DNA of 30,454 bases from positions 1-30,454 of the IMG/VR virus record IMGVR_UViG_3300030012_004996, one strand, 5' to 3'. This stretch comes from a virus. Positions 22,124-29,646 of this stretch are shown piece by piece (positions within the stretch are counted from its first letter, which is position 1; each line of letters begins with the position of its first letter). The notes beneath the pieces are model-generated. The model saw only the letters and a program-made list of their open reading frames with translations, had not been told where the DNA came from and did no database searches. The position numbers were made by a program, and so were the translations under genes.

Positions 22124-23641
22124 ATGATATATAATTTCGAACTAGAAAAACAGTTATTAGCTGGCTTACTCAAAGATCCAGAAAGTCTCTCGGAAATTTC
22201 TAATTTCATTAGTAATACAGATTTTTATTCTAAACAAAGTTCTTTGCATTCTGCTATATTTAGGATTATACAGCAAGCCATTGATGCAGGTGATGAAATT
22301 GACGAGGTTATAATCGCTCAAAGAGTCAATGAGGTTGGATTGTCTTTTGAAGATAATCTTAATCCCTCTGATTATATTAAATCTTTGTCTCTAAGGAAAG
22401 TTCCTAAAGGTAATATTCTAAAGACAGCTAAAGAACTTAAGAAGTATACAATAAGAAGAGAGATACTAGAGTCTTCTCAAGAGATAGTTAAGAAGATGAA
22501 GAACATCGCTCCAGAATCTTCTTATAGAGATATTATAGAAGTAGCTGATAATGTTTATAATTCTCGTATTAATCTCTACGAGATAGGTAATGATACTCCA
22601 GAGAATATTTATGAGGAAATGGAAGCTCTTGTCGAAGAGCGTGGGAATAACCCTGTGACTGAATTTGGCATGATGGGTCCACATGCTAAGATAAATGATA
22701 TTTATGGTTCTCTTTTAAGGGCTGGTAATATTACAGTAATTGTAGCTCGTTCTGGGGTTGGTAAAACCCAGTTTTGTATGGATTACTCTACAAAAGTTAG
22801 CTTGCAATACGATGTTCCTGTTTTGCATTTTGACAACGGAGAAATGAGTAAGGAAGAACTTATTATGAGGCAGTGTGCTGCTTTATCTGGTGTCCCCATG
22901 CACTTGCTAGAGAGCGGAAAATGGAGGAAAGCTGGAGAAGACGTTGTAGAAAAAGTAAGGTCTGTTTGGCCCAGAGTTAAAAATTTAAAATTCTACTATT
23001 ACAATGTTGGAGGTATGGATGTAGACTCTATGGTCAACACTCTAAAGAGATTTTATTATGCTAAAGTAGGCAGGGGAAATCAAATGGTATTTTCTTTTGA
23101 CTATATTAAAACAACGTCTGAAAATAATGGTAATAAATCAGAATGGCAAGTCGTTGGAGAAATGGTTGATAAGTTTAAGAAGTGTGTGCAAAAAGAAATT
23201 TTACATGATGGCAATCCAGTTATACCCATGATCACATCGGTTCAATCTAATAGATATGGAATAACAACAAATAGAACATCTCAAAACATAGTTGATGATG
23301 AATCTATTGTTTCTTTATCAGACAGGATCACTCAATTTTGTTCTCACATGTTTATTCTTCGCAGCAAAACTACAGATGAAGTAGAAACAGAAGGCGGGAG
23401 GTTTGGAACACATAAACTAATTAATGTGAAAGCTAGGCACTTAGGTAGCGATATCGCTGGTGCTGTAGAACCTGTAAGTATCGGAGACTCGTTGAGAAAA
23501 AATGCTATTAATTTAGATTTTAATAATTTTAATATAACAGAAAGAGGCGATCTTAGAGATATAGCGAGAGTTTTAAATGGAGAGGAAGATTTAGATAGTA
23601 ATGGAATCCAAGAAACAATCCCCGACTTCGATCAATTCTGA
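22124..23641 (+). CDS. dnaB: Replicative DNA helicase, DnaB type
   Basis: The 505-residue protein has the two-part DnaB build. Residues 1 to about 110 follow the DnaB N-terminal helical domain (LEKQLLAGLLKDPE, HSAIFRIIQQAIDAG). The RecA-like C-terminal motor has Walker A A-R-S210-GVG-K214-T215, the H1a Glu at E240 in HFDNGEMSKEELIMR, a Walker B region VFSFDYIKT near residue 325, and a basic loop with KARHLG near residue 440. It unwinds the fork 5' to 3' as a hexamer. The C-terminus overlaps the primase gene by 41 bp, coupling the two partners. Confidence 0.92.
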   Translation: MIYNFELEKQLLAGLLKDPESLSEISNFISNTDFYSKQSSLHSAIFRIIQQAIDAGDEIDEVIIAQRVNEVGLSFEDNLNPSDYIKSLSLRKVPKGNILKTAKELKKYTIRREILESSQEIVKKMKNIAPESSYRDIIEVADNVYNSRINLYEIGNDTPENIYEEMEALVEERGNNPVTEFGMMGPHAKINDIYGSLLRAGNITVIVARSGVGKTQFCMDYSTKVSLQYDVPVLHFDNGEMSKEELIMRQCAALSGVPMHLLESGKWRKAGEDVVEKVRSVWPRVKNLKFYYYNVGGMDVDSMVNTLKRFYYAKVGRGNQMVFSFDYIKTTSENNGNKSEWQVVGEMVDKFKKCVQKEILHDGNPVIPMITSVQSNRYGITTNRTSQNIVDDESIVSLSDRITQFCSHMFILRSKTTDEVETEGGRFGTHKLINVKARHLGSDIAGAVEPVSIGDSLRKNAINLDFNNFNITERGDLRDIARVLNGEEDLDSNGIQETIPDFDQF

Positions 23642-24668
23642 AGAATTTCAAGGAATTTTAGAATCGATAGGCTACAGTCTTATAGATTGTGGTGATCATT
23701 GGAGAACTCAAGCTCTTTATAGGGATGGAGACAATAGCACTGCTGTCAAGATATACAAAAACACTGGTGTTTGGATGGATTTCGTCGAGAACAAAGGTTG
23801 TAAACCTTTTGAAGCTTTAATTAGGCTTACTTTAAAAGACAATAAGCAGATAGAAGAAATATTATTAAACTCTTCCACAGATAGTGTAACTGTTTATCAG
23901 CCTAAAGAAAAAATTGAAATGGAAAAAATTTATGATGATTCTCATTTAGAGAGGTTATTCCCTAATTATAACTTTTATAATAAAAGAAATATTTCTGAAC
24001 AAACTCAAAAAGCTTTTCAAGTAGGATTAGCTGGAGTGGGAAAGATGTATAGAAGAATGGTCTTTCCAGTATATAATGAACATAATCAAATTATTGGATT
24101 CTCTGGAAGAAAAGTAGATGATAATAATGATTATCCAAAATGGAAACATATTGGGAGGCGTAACAATTGGGTTTATCCAGCTTTCAACTGTAAAACTGGT
24201 GTTGATAAAGAAATTGAATTAAAAAAAGAAGTAATTTTAGTAGAAAGTATAGGAGATGCGTTGGCTCTTTACGAACAAAACATTAAAAATGTTCTTGTCA
24301 TTTTTGGCTTATCTGTTAATAATAACATTATTAATTATCTTAGTGGTAGGTCTATCGATCATATATATATTTCAACAAATAACGATGAAAATAGTGGGCA
24401 AAATAGAGGATTTATCGCCGCACTAAAGAGTTTTTTAAAGCTTTCTAATTACTTCGACTTAAGCGCCTTAAGTGTAAAATTCCCTCCAAAGTCATATAAT
24501 GATTTTGGTGACGCTCATTTAGATAATTGTGACATAAAGAAATATTGGCTAGAAAAATCAATAGATCAGACTGCACAACTTAAATTTATTTGCGATTTTG
24601 TTAAAAACAACTCTTCAAGCTTCACTAAAAAAGAAATAAAGACCGCTTTATTGCTTAGTGATGCCTGA
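23601..24668 (+). CDS. DNA primase with Toprim domain, zinc site lost
   Basis: The 355-residue protein looks like a trimmed DnaG-type primase. Residues about 15-75 resemble the CHC2 N-terminal region in order (HWRTQALYRDG, GVWMDFVENKG, PFEALIRL) but lack the zinc-binding Cys/His set. Residues about 150-190 match the RNA-polymerase-like middle (RMVFPVYNEHNQIIGFSGRKV). The Toprim core shows E215 and D219 (VILVESIGDALAL) and then STNNDENSG (258-266) where DxD is expected; only D262 is clearly retained. It synthesises primers for the helicase-coupled fork. The unusual Toprim second motif and lost zinc site make activity less certain, though the position beside dnaB supports it. Confidence 0.82.
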   Translation: MESKKQSPTSINSEEFQGILESIGYSLIDCGDHWRTQALYRDGDNSTAVKIYKNTGVWMDFVENKGCKPFEALIRLTLKDNKQIEEILLNSSTDSVTVYQPKEKIEMEKIYDDSHLERLFPNYNFYNKRNISEQTQKAFQVGLAGVGKMYRRMVFPVYNEHNQIIGFSGRKVDDNNDYPKWKHIGRRNNWVYPAFNCKTGVDKEIELKKEVILVESIGDALALYEQNIKNVLVIFGLSVNNNIINYLSGRSIDHIYISTNNDENSGQNRGFIAALKSFLKLSNYFDLSALSVKFPPKSYNDFGDAHLDNCDIKKYWLEKSIDQTAQLKFICDFVKNNSSSFTKKEIKTALLLSDA

Positions 24669-25686
24669 ACCTCAAACACCTCTGTCTGCTAGCCGTATCA
24701 AGACCGCTCAATCGTGTTCTTGGTTGTATTGGTCAAAGTATAAACTACGTCTTCCAGAAAAAGGGAATGACGGAGCTAGAAGAGGCTCGATATGTCACCT
24801 TGTTTTTGAGGTTTTAGGAGTTAAAAAAAGAAAAAAATATTTTAATAAAATAATTAAAACTGAAGATGTTTTTTCTGTCCCCTCTATAAAAAGACTTATT
24901 CTTAAACATGCGGTAAAAGAAGGTGTCGATGATAGAGAAAACATAGAATTGATGAAGGACATGATCTTTAATGGATTGTCCTATGATTTTTTTGGCGGTG
25001 ATTTATGTAAGCCAACAGAAGAATACTCTGAAAAAGATTTTGATATAGTTAATACCGAGGGGGTTTTTAGTTATAAAATAAGAGGCTTTATTGATAAACT
25101 TTTTCTATACAAGAAAGAAAAATTTGCTCTGATTAGAGATTTCAAAACAAGCAAAGACGTATTCAAAGGTAAGGATCAAACAGATAATTTACAAGATTTG
25201 ATGTATAGTCTAGCCGTAAAAAAGCTTTTCCCAAAATATTCAAACAGGGTCAGTGAGTTCTTATTCCTGAAGTTTGACTTAGACCCCAATGCTTCTAAAT
25301 CTGGTGTTGTTAGGATGAAACCTTTGGACCCTGACGAATTAGAGGGTTTTGAGTTACAACTCACAGAGATCCAAAAATATCTTGATAACTTTTCTGAAAG
25401 AGACGCTAAATATAATTTCGCAGCGCATCAAGGGTTTCCCAAAGATAATTCTTTCAGTGGTAAACTTCTTTGTGGATTTGCCACGCGCAAAGGAGAATTA
25501 AAAAAGGATGGCTCACCTAAATGGCATTGTCCAATGAAATTTGATTTCTTCTACTATGAAGTTTACAACAAGGAAGGCCAGTTTTCGAAATCATACTTCG
25601 AAGAAGAGTTTTCCGAGAGCTTGATACCTGAAGGTGGTTCTTGTGAGCTTAGATATTATCAGGGTTGTCCCGCACATTCTTCTTGA
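24661..25686 (+). CDS. RecB-like PD-(D/E)XK exonuclease, possibly with Fe-S cluster
   Basis: I use ATG 24661 (341 aa); GTG 24658 is one codon earlier. The RecB-family signatures are all there: LSASRIKTAQSCSWLYW at the N-terminus, GSICHLVFE with H46, D145 in RGFIDKLF, D160-F-K162 in IRDFKTSKD, and the QxxxY motif Q178-Y182. C19 in the N-terminal block plus C-terminal cysteines (C271, C290, C328, C336) recall the four-Cys iron-sulfur staple of Cas4 and AddB; which three would pair with C19 is not clear. It should be a 5' or 3' DNA exonuclease for recombination or host DNA degradation. It overlaps the primase end by 8 bp. Confidence 0.78.
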   Translation: MPEPQTPLSASRIKTAQSCSWLYWSKYKLRLPEKGNDGARRGSICHLVFEVLGVKKRKKYFNKIIKTEDVFSVPSIKRLILKHAVKEGVDDRENIELMKDMIFNGLSYDFFGGDLCKPTEEYSEKDFDIVNTEGVFSYKIRGFIDKLFLYKKEKFALIRDFKTSKDVFKGKDQTDNLQDLMYSLAVKKLFPKYSNRVSEFLFLKFDLDPNASKSGVVRMKPLDPDELEGFELQLTEIQKYLDNFSERDAKYNFAAHQGFPKDNSFSGKLLCGFATRKGELKKDGSPKWHCPMKFDFFYYEVYNKEGQFSKSYFEEEFSESLIPEGGSCELRYYQGCPAHSS

Positions 25687-25710
25687 CCTCATGGCTTAAT
25701 TAGGTATCTT
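25683..25710 (+). promoter_or_regulatory. Possible promoter before the split polymerase genes
   Basis: TTGACC (25683-25688) and TATCTT (25705-25710) are 16 bases apart in one of the few gaps of the plus-strand block (25687-25716). The predicted start site would coincide with the ATG at 25717, a leaderless message. The -10 box matches only four of six positions, so the call is weak. Confidence 0.3.
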
Positions 25711-25716
25711 ACTTTC

Positions 25717-26454
25717 ATGATACCTGTATTCAAGTCTACTTACTCTATTGGCAAGAGTATTTTAACTCTTGATGAAGACGAGATCGAAGGCGGTCCCGAT
25801 AGCATCTTCACCATATGCGAAGAAAACGATATTAAATCGTTAGTCCTAGTAGAAGACTCTATGACGGGATTTGTAACTGCTCACAATAGATGTAAAGATA
25901 AAGATATCGATCTTGTTTTTGGACTTAGGTTGACTTGTTGTAACGACACAACAGAAGATGACAATTCAGACCATAAAATCGTAGTTTTTGCTAATGATGA
26001 TGTTGGATGCAAACTGCTTTACAAGATTTATTCCCATGCTCATACAGGTAACGGCAAGGTAGATTTTGCGTTTCTTAATTCTGTTTGGAATGATAGTGTT
26101 GAATTAATTATTCCTTTTTATGATTCATTTATCTTTAATAATAATTTTCACTTAAGAAAATGTGTTCCTGATTTCAGTAAGATAATGCCTACATTTTGGG
26201 TAGAGGAAAATAATCTTCCATTCGATGAATTGCTAAAAGAGAAAGTGGTTACATTCTCTACTAGAATCGATAGACCCACTAAGAGAGTAAAAAGTATTTA
26301 CTACAAGAATAAGAGTGATGTAGAAGCTTTGCAAACATACAAAATCATTTGTAACAGAAACTTTGGGAGACCTGCTACTTTAAGCTGTCCCAATCTAGAT
26401 CACTTTGGAAGCAATGAATTCTGTTTTGAATCTTACTTAGAAAAACAAAAATGA
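25717..26454 (+). CDS. Separate, inactivated PHP domain of DNA polymerase III alpha
   Basis: The 245-residue protein aligns by eye with the N-terminal PHP part of DnaE: PVFKSTYSIGKSIL at the start stands where HLHVHSEYSLLDG is found, SIFTICEENDIKSLVLVEDSMTGFVTAHNRCK matches the following helix and the ALTDHGN strand, and LVFGLRLTC matches IIGCEFY. The metal-binding histidines are gone (HLHxH reads VFKST; TDH reads EDS), so it cannot be an active PHP phosphatase or exonuclease. The C-terminal LDHFGSNEFCFESYLEKQK resembles the DnaE stretch just before the thumb/palm, where the polypeptide stops. The polymerase core is in a separate gene after an exonuclease gene. Likely role: a structural subunit of the phage polymerase. 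Confidence 0.72.
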   Translation: MIPVFKSTYSIGKSILTLDEDEIEGGPDSIFTICEENDIKSLVLVEDSMTGFVTAHNRCKDKDIDLVFGLRLTCCNDTTEDDNSDHKIVVFANDDVGCKLLYKIYSHAHTGNGKVDFAFLNSVWNDSVELIIPFYDSFIFNNNFHLRKCVPDFSKIMPTFWVEENNLPFDELLKEKVVTFSTRIDRPTKRVKSIYYKNKSDVEALQTYKIICNRNFGRPATLSCPNLDHFGSNEFCFESYLEKQK

Positions 26455-27083
26455 ACGAATCACTACTTAGATTTAACAAAAAACAAAGATATGTGGTCTT
26501 TGACACTGAAACAGAGGGCTTAAACTTGGTCACTTCTCGACCTTGGCAAGTTGCATGGTTATTAGTAGAGGGCGATAAAGTCATTGCGCGTAATGACATG
26601 TTTATCCATTGGCCTAATCTTAATGTTTCAGAAGGGGCTGCTAAAGTGACAGGCTTCTCCATGAAAGAATACAACAAAAAATGTAAAGCCCCCAATCAAG
26701 TTTGGGAGGAATTTTCTAAAGATCTTTACGATGAAAACAATTTAATCATCGGTCAAAACCTGTTAGGGTTTGACGTTTACATGGTGAATATTTGGCGTAA
26801 GCTAATGGGTAAAGATTCAGACTATTCTTTTATACCTCGTATTTTAGATACTAAAGCTTTAGCCACAGCTATAGCTAAAGAAATGCCTGTAGTTAAAAAC
26901 GATTTTATCGGTTGGCAATACAGGTTATTGAATTACAGGGAAAGAGGTTTAAAAACATCTCAAGCCACTTTATTGAAGAAATATAATATTGACCACGATC
27001 CTAAGAGGCTGCATGATGCTTTATACGATATTGAGATGAACTTCAAAGTGTTTCGCAAACAATTATTCGATCTTGAGATATGA
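26451..27083 (+). CDS. DEDDh 3'-5' exonuclease (DnaQ/epsilon-like proofreader)
   Basis: The 210-residue protein contains all catalytic residues of the DnaQ superfamily: D18 and E20 (VFDTETEGL, Exo I), D108 in GQNLLGFDVYM (Exo II), and H188 and D193 (RLHDALYD, Exo III, the DEDDh type). It starts in the stop of the PHP gene (ATGA) and overlaps the polymerase start by four bases. It is the proofreading subunit by position. The domain order PHP, exonuclease, polymerase mirrors Firmicutes PolC, where the exonuclease is inserted in the PHP domain of one chain. No clear clamp-binding motif was identified. Confidence 0.9.
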   Translation: MNESLLRFNKKQRYVVFDTETEGLNLVTSRPWQVAWLLVEGDKVIARNDMFIHWPNLNVSEGAAKVTGFSMKEYNKKCKAPNQVWEEFSKDLYDENNLIIGQNLLGFDVYMVNIWRKLMGKDSDYSFIPRILDTKALATAIAKEMPVVKNDFIGWQYRLLNYRERGLKTSQATLLKKYNIDHDPKRLHDALYDIEMNFKVFRKQLFDLEI

Positions 27084-29635
27084 GTTCTAGGACATTTAAA
27101 GGGTATAATACCCCATTTCCAGTGGGGGTAAAACTCCCAGAAATCAAAATACAAAAAAAATATTATGACGAGGTTGCTTGTAAAGACCTGGGAGATAACT
27201 TTAAGTTCTTAAGGAAGCTTTGCTTTGCTCGTCTTAAAGAAAAAGGCATTGATGAACTAGAAAACTCTCAAGTATACTACGACAGGCTAAAAGAAGAGTT
27301 AACCATTTTTGATGAACTTGGTTTTGTGGATTACATTCTTTTGAATTGGGATATTATTAACTTCTGTAAAGAAAACGATATCCCGACAGGAGCAGGTAGA
27401 GGCAGTGCAGCAGGTTCCTTGGTTCTCTATGTCATAGGAGTTACCAATATCGATCCTATTGAATATGATTTATTCTTTGAGAGGTTCGTCTCAAAAAGCA
27501 GGGCTAAGAAGATCGAGCATAATGGAGAAGTATTTTTAGATGGTAGTTTATTAGCTGATGTAGATAACGATATTTCCTACGATAGAAGGGCAGAGGTTAT
27601 TAAATATATCGAAGATAAATATGAAGGTAAGACATCAAAAATTCTTACTTTAAATACTCTTAGTGGTAAACTTTGCATGAAAGAGTGTGGCAAGATTATA
27701 GCTGAACTCTCTGAAATGGAAGTAAATCAAATAAGCGACACAATCCCTAAACATTTTGGTATTGTAGCTAAATTAGACGCAGCTTATGAAGAGAGTGAGT
27801 CGTTCAAATCTTACGCTGATAAACACCCTAAAGTATTTGAGATAGCTAAAAAATTACAAGGATTGAACAAAAATACTGGAGTCCATCCTTCTGGTATTTC
27901 TATTTCATATTATGATTTAGATGGGATTATGCCACTTCAGAAAACCAATGATGATTCTTTAATTTCTGGTTACGACATGAATGACGTAGCTAGCCTTAGT
28001 GTCAAATTTGATATTCTAGGTCTAAGAACTCTTTCTGTTGTCCATGATGTTTGCAAACAAGTGGGAATAAACGCTTCGGACATAGACATTAATGATGAAA
28101 CTATTTATGCTGCTTTATCTTGCCTCCGATCACCTCAAGGTCTTTTCCAGCTAGAAGCAGAAACAAACTTTAAAGTTTGCAAGCTGATAGCTCCTCAAAA
28201 TCTAGAGCAATTGTCTGCCGTGGTAGCTATAGCAAGACCTGGAGCTTTAGATTTCAAGGATAGTTATGCTACCTATGTAAGAACTGGAGATTTCCAGTCT
28301 GTTCATGAATTCTTTGATGATATTTTGAGCTATACTGGAGGCATCCCACTCTACCAAGAACAGCTTATGAAAATGGCTGTAAAGGTTGGTTTCACTCTAG
28401 ATGAAGCTGAACAGCTAAGAAGAATTGTTGGCAAAAAGAAAGTCGATCAAATGCCAGCTTGGAAGGCTAAAATTGATGAAAAGATTATTTCCAATAAATT
28501 AGATAGAGCTATTGGTGATGTTCTTTGGAGAGTTGCGGAGGATTCTGCTAATTACTCTTTTAACAAATCCCACTCTATCAGTTACGCTCACTTGGCTGCT
28601 ATAACTGTTTACTTAAAATTTAAATACCCACAAGAATTCTTTCTAAGTTTATTAAAGTTCGCAAAGTTTGAACCTAACTCTCATGAGGAAATAGCTAAAA
28701 TTTCTCAAGAGCTTTCTCATTTTGATATTAAGCTTTTACCACCTGATTTAAACAAGTCAGATATCGACTTTAAGATAGAGGGTAAAAATATTAGATACGG
28801 TTTAAATTCTATTAAAGGCGTATCCACTAAAGTTTTACAGTCCTTGTTGGACTTTAGAGAGGATTCTTTCTGTAACAAATATGAAGTGTTTTTATCTGCT
28901 AAACAAGCAGGTTTAAATATAGGAACCTTGTCAGCTTTAATTCAAGCAGGATTATTAGATTCTTTTGTTCAAAGCAATCGTCCTAGATTAGTTTTAGAAG
29001 CTCAAACATTTAATATTTTGACAGATAGAGAAAAGAGAAATTTTTTAGCTCTTGGAGAAAAAGATAGCTATGATATAATCAACTCTATTCATAATGCTAA
29101 GAAGCAAGATATGGTTGGAGATGATAATAGGAAAATGTTTTCAGATAAAAGATTTGAGACATTTCGCAAAAAATATCAGCCATATAAAGATATTTATGAG
29201 ATGAACAAAAAGCATTTAAAGTATGCTAATTGGTTTTTTGAAGAAAAGCTTTTAGGTTATAGTTATTCTCATAATATTAGACAGGTTTTTAGCTATGAAG
29301 ATGACTTTCATTCAGCAGATACTGTCAAAGAGCTTAATGATCGTGCTAATGTAAAATTTGTGGGGGTTTTAACGGATATTATGCGTAGAACCAGTAGAAA
29401 TGGCAATAAATATGCTCGCTTGACCATGCAAGATGAAGGTGGGGTTTTAGAGGGTTTATTCCTAGACAGTAATAGAGATGCTAGATTAACTGATTATCTA
29501 GATTCTGGGAAAAAATTGCCCAAAAAATCCGATATTGTGATAATATACGGCTCAAAAGGAGATGACATTGTTTTTGTAGACAAAATATTCCCTTTGAAAG
29601 ACAAAATCTACATGAAGTTATCTGAACTTAAATAG
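27080..29635 (+). CDS. dnaE: C-family DNA polymerase core (DNA polymerase III alpha, lacking PHP)
   Basis: The 851-residue protein is the catalytic part of DnaE without its PHP domain. GAGRGSAAGSLVLY (residues 104-117) and IDPIEYDLFFERF (124-136) are the palm entry; D160 and D162 in LLADVDNDI match the catalytic D401/D403 of E. coli; D311 in KFDILGLRTL matches D555. GIPLYQEQLMKMA and FNKSHSISYAHLAA are the conserved finger and tandem helix-hairpin-helix entry blocks. An OB fold closes the protein (VKFVGVLTDIMRRTSRNGNKYARLTMQD, about 755-845). A roughly 20-residue insertion separates FERF from the first Asp pair. E. coli alpha has 1160 residues; the difference is the missing PHP and a short C-terminus. 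It is coupled to the exonuclease gene. Confidence 0.94.
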   Translation: MSSRTFKGYNTPFPVGVKLPEIKIQKKYYDEVACKDLGDNFKFLRKLCFARLKEKGIDELENSQVYYDRLKEELTIFDELGFVDYILLNWDIINFCKENDIPTGAGRGSAAGSLVLYVIGVTNIDPIEYDLFFERFVSKSRAKKIEHNGEVFLDGSLLADVDNDISYDRRAEVIKYIEDKYEGKTSKILTLNTLSGKLCMKECGKIIAELSEMEVNQISDTIPKHFGIVAKLDAAYEESESFKSYADKHPKVFEIAKKLQGLNKNTGVHPSGISISYYDLDGIMPLQKTNDDSLISGYDMNDVASLSVKFDILGLRTLSVVHDVCKQVGINASDIDINDETIYAALSCLRSPQGLFQLEAETNFKVCKLIAPQNLEQLSAVVAIARPGALDFKDSYATYVRTGDFQSVHEFFDDILSYTGGIPLYQEQLMKMAVKVGFTLDEAEQLRRIVGKKKVDQMPAWKAKIDEKIISNKLDRAIGDVLWRVAEDSANYSFNKSHSISYAHLAAITVYLKFKYPQEFFLSLLKFAKFEPNSHEEIAKISQELSHFDIKLLPPDLNKSDIDFKIEGKNIRYGLNSIKGVSTKVLQSLLDFREDSFCNKYEVFLSAKQAGLNIGTLSALIQAGLLDSFVQSNRPRLVLEAQTFNILTDREKRNFLALGEKDSYDIINSIHNAKKQDMVGDDNRKMFSDKRFETFRKKYQPYKDIYEMNKKHLKYANWFFEEKLLGYSYSHNIRQVFSYEDDFHSADTVKELNDRANVKFVGVLTDIMRRTSRNGNKYARLTMQDEGGVLEGLFLDSNRDARLTDYLDSGKKLPKKSDIVIIYGSKGDDIVFVDKIFPLKDKIYMKLSELK

Positions 29636-29646
29636 TGTAAAGAATT

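Noticed and set aside
23601-23641. Overlap of helicase and primase as a frameshift error
   Set aside because: Both frames are intact to natural stops with recognisable domains, so the 41 bp overlap is genuine coupling.
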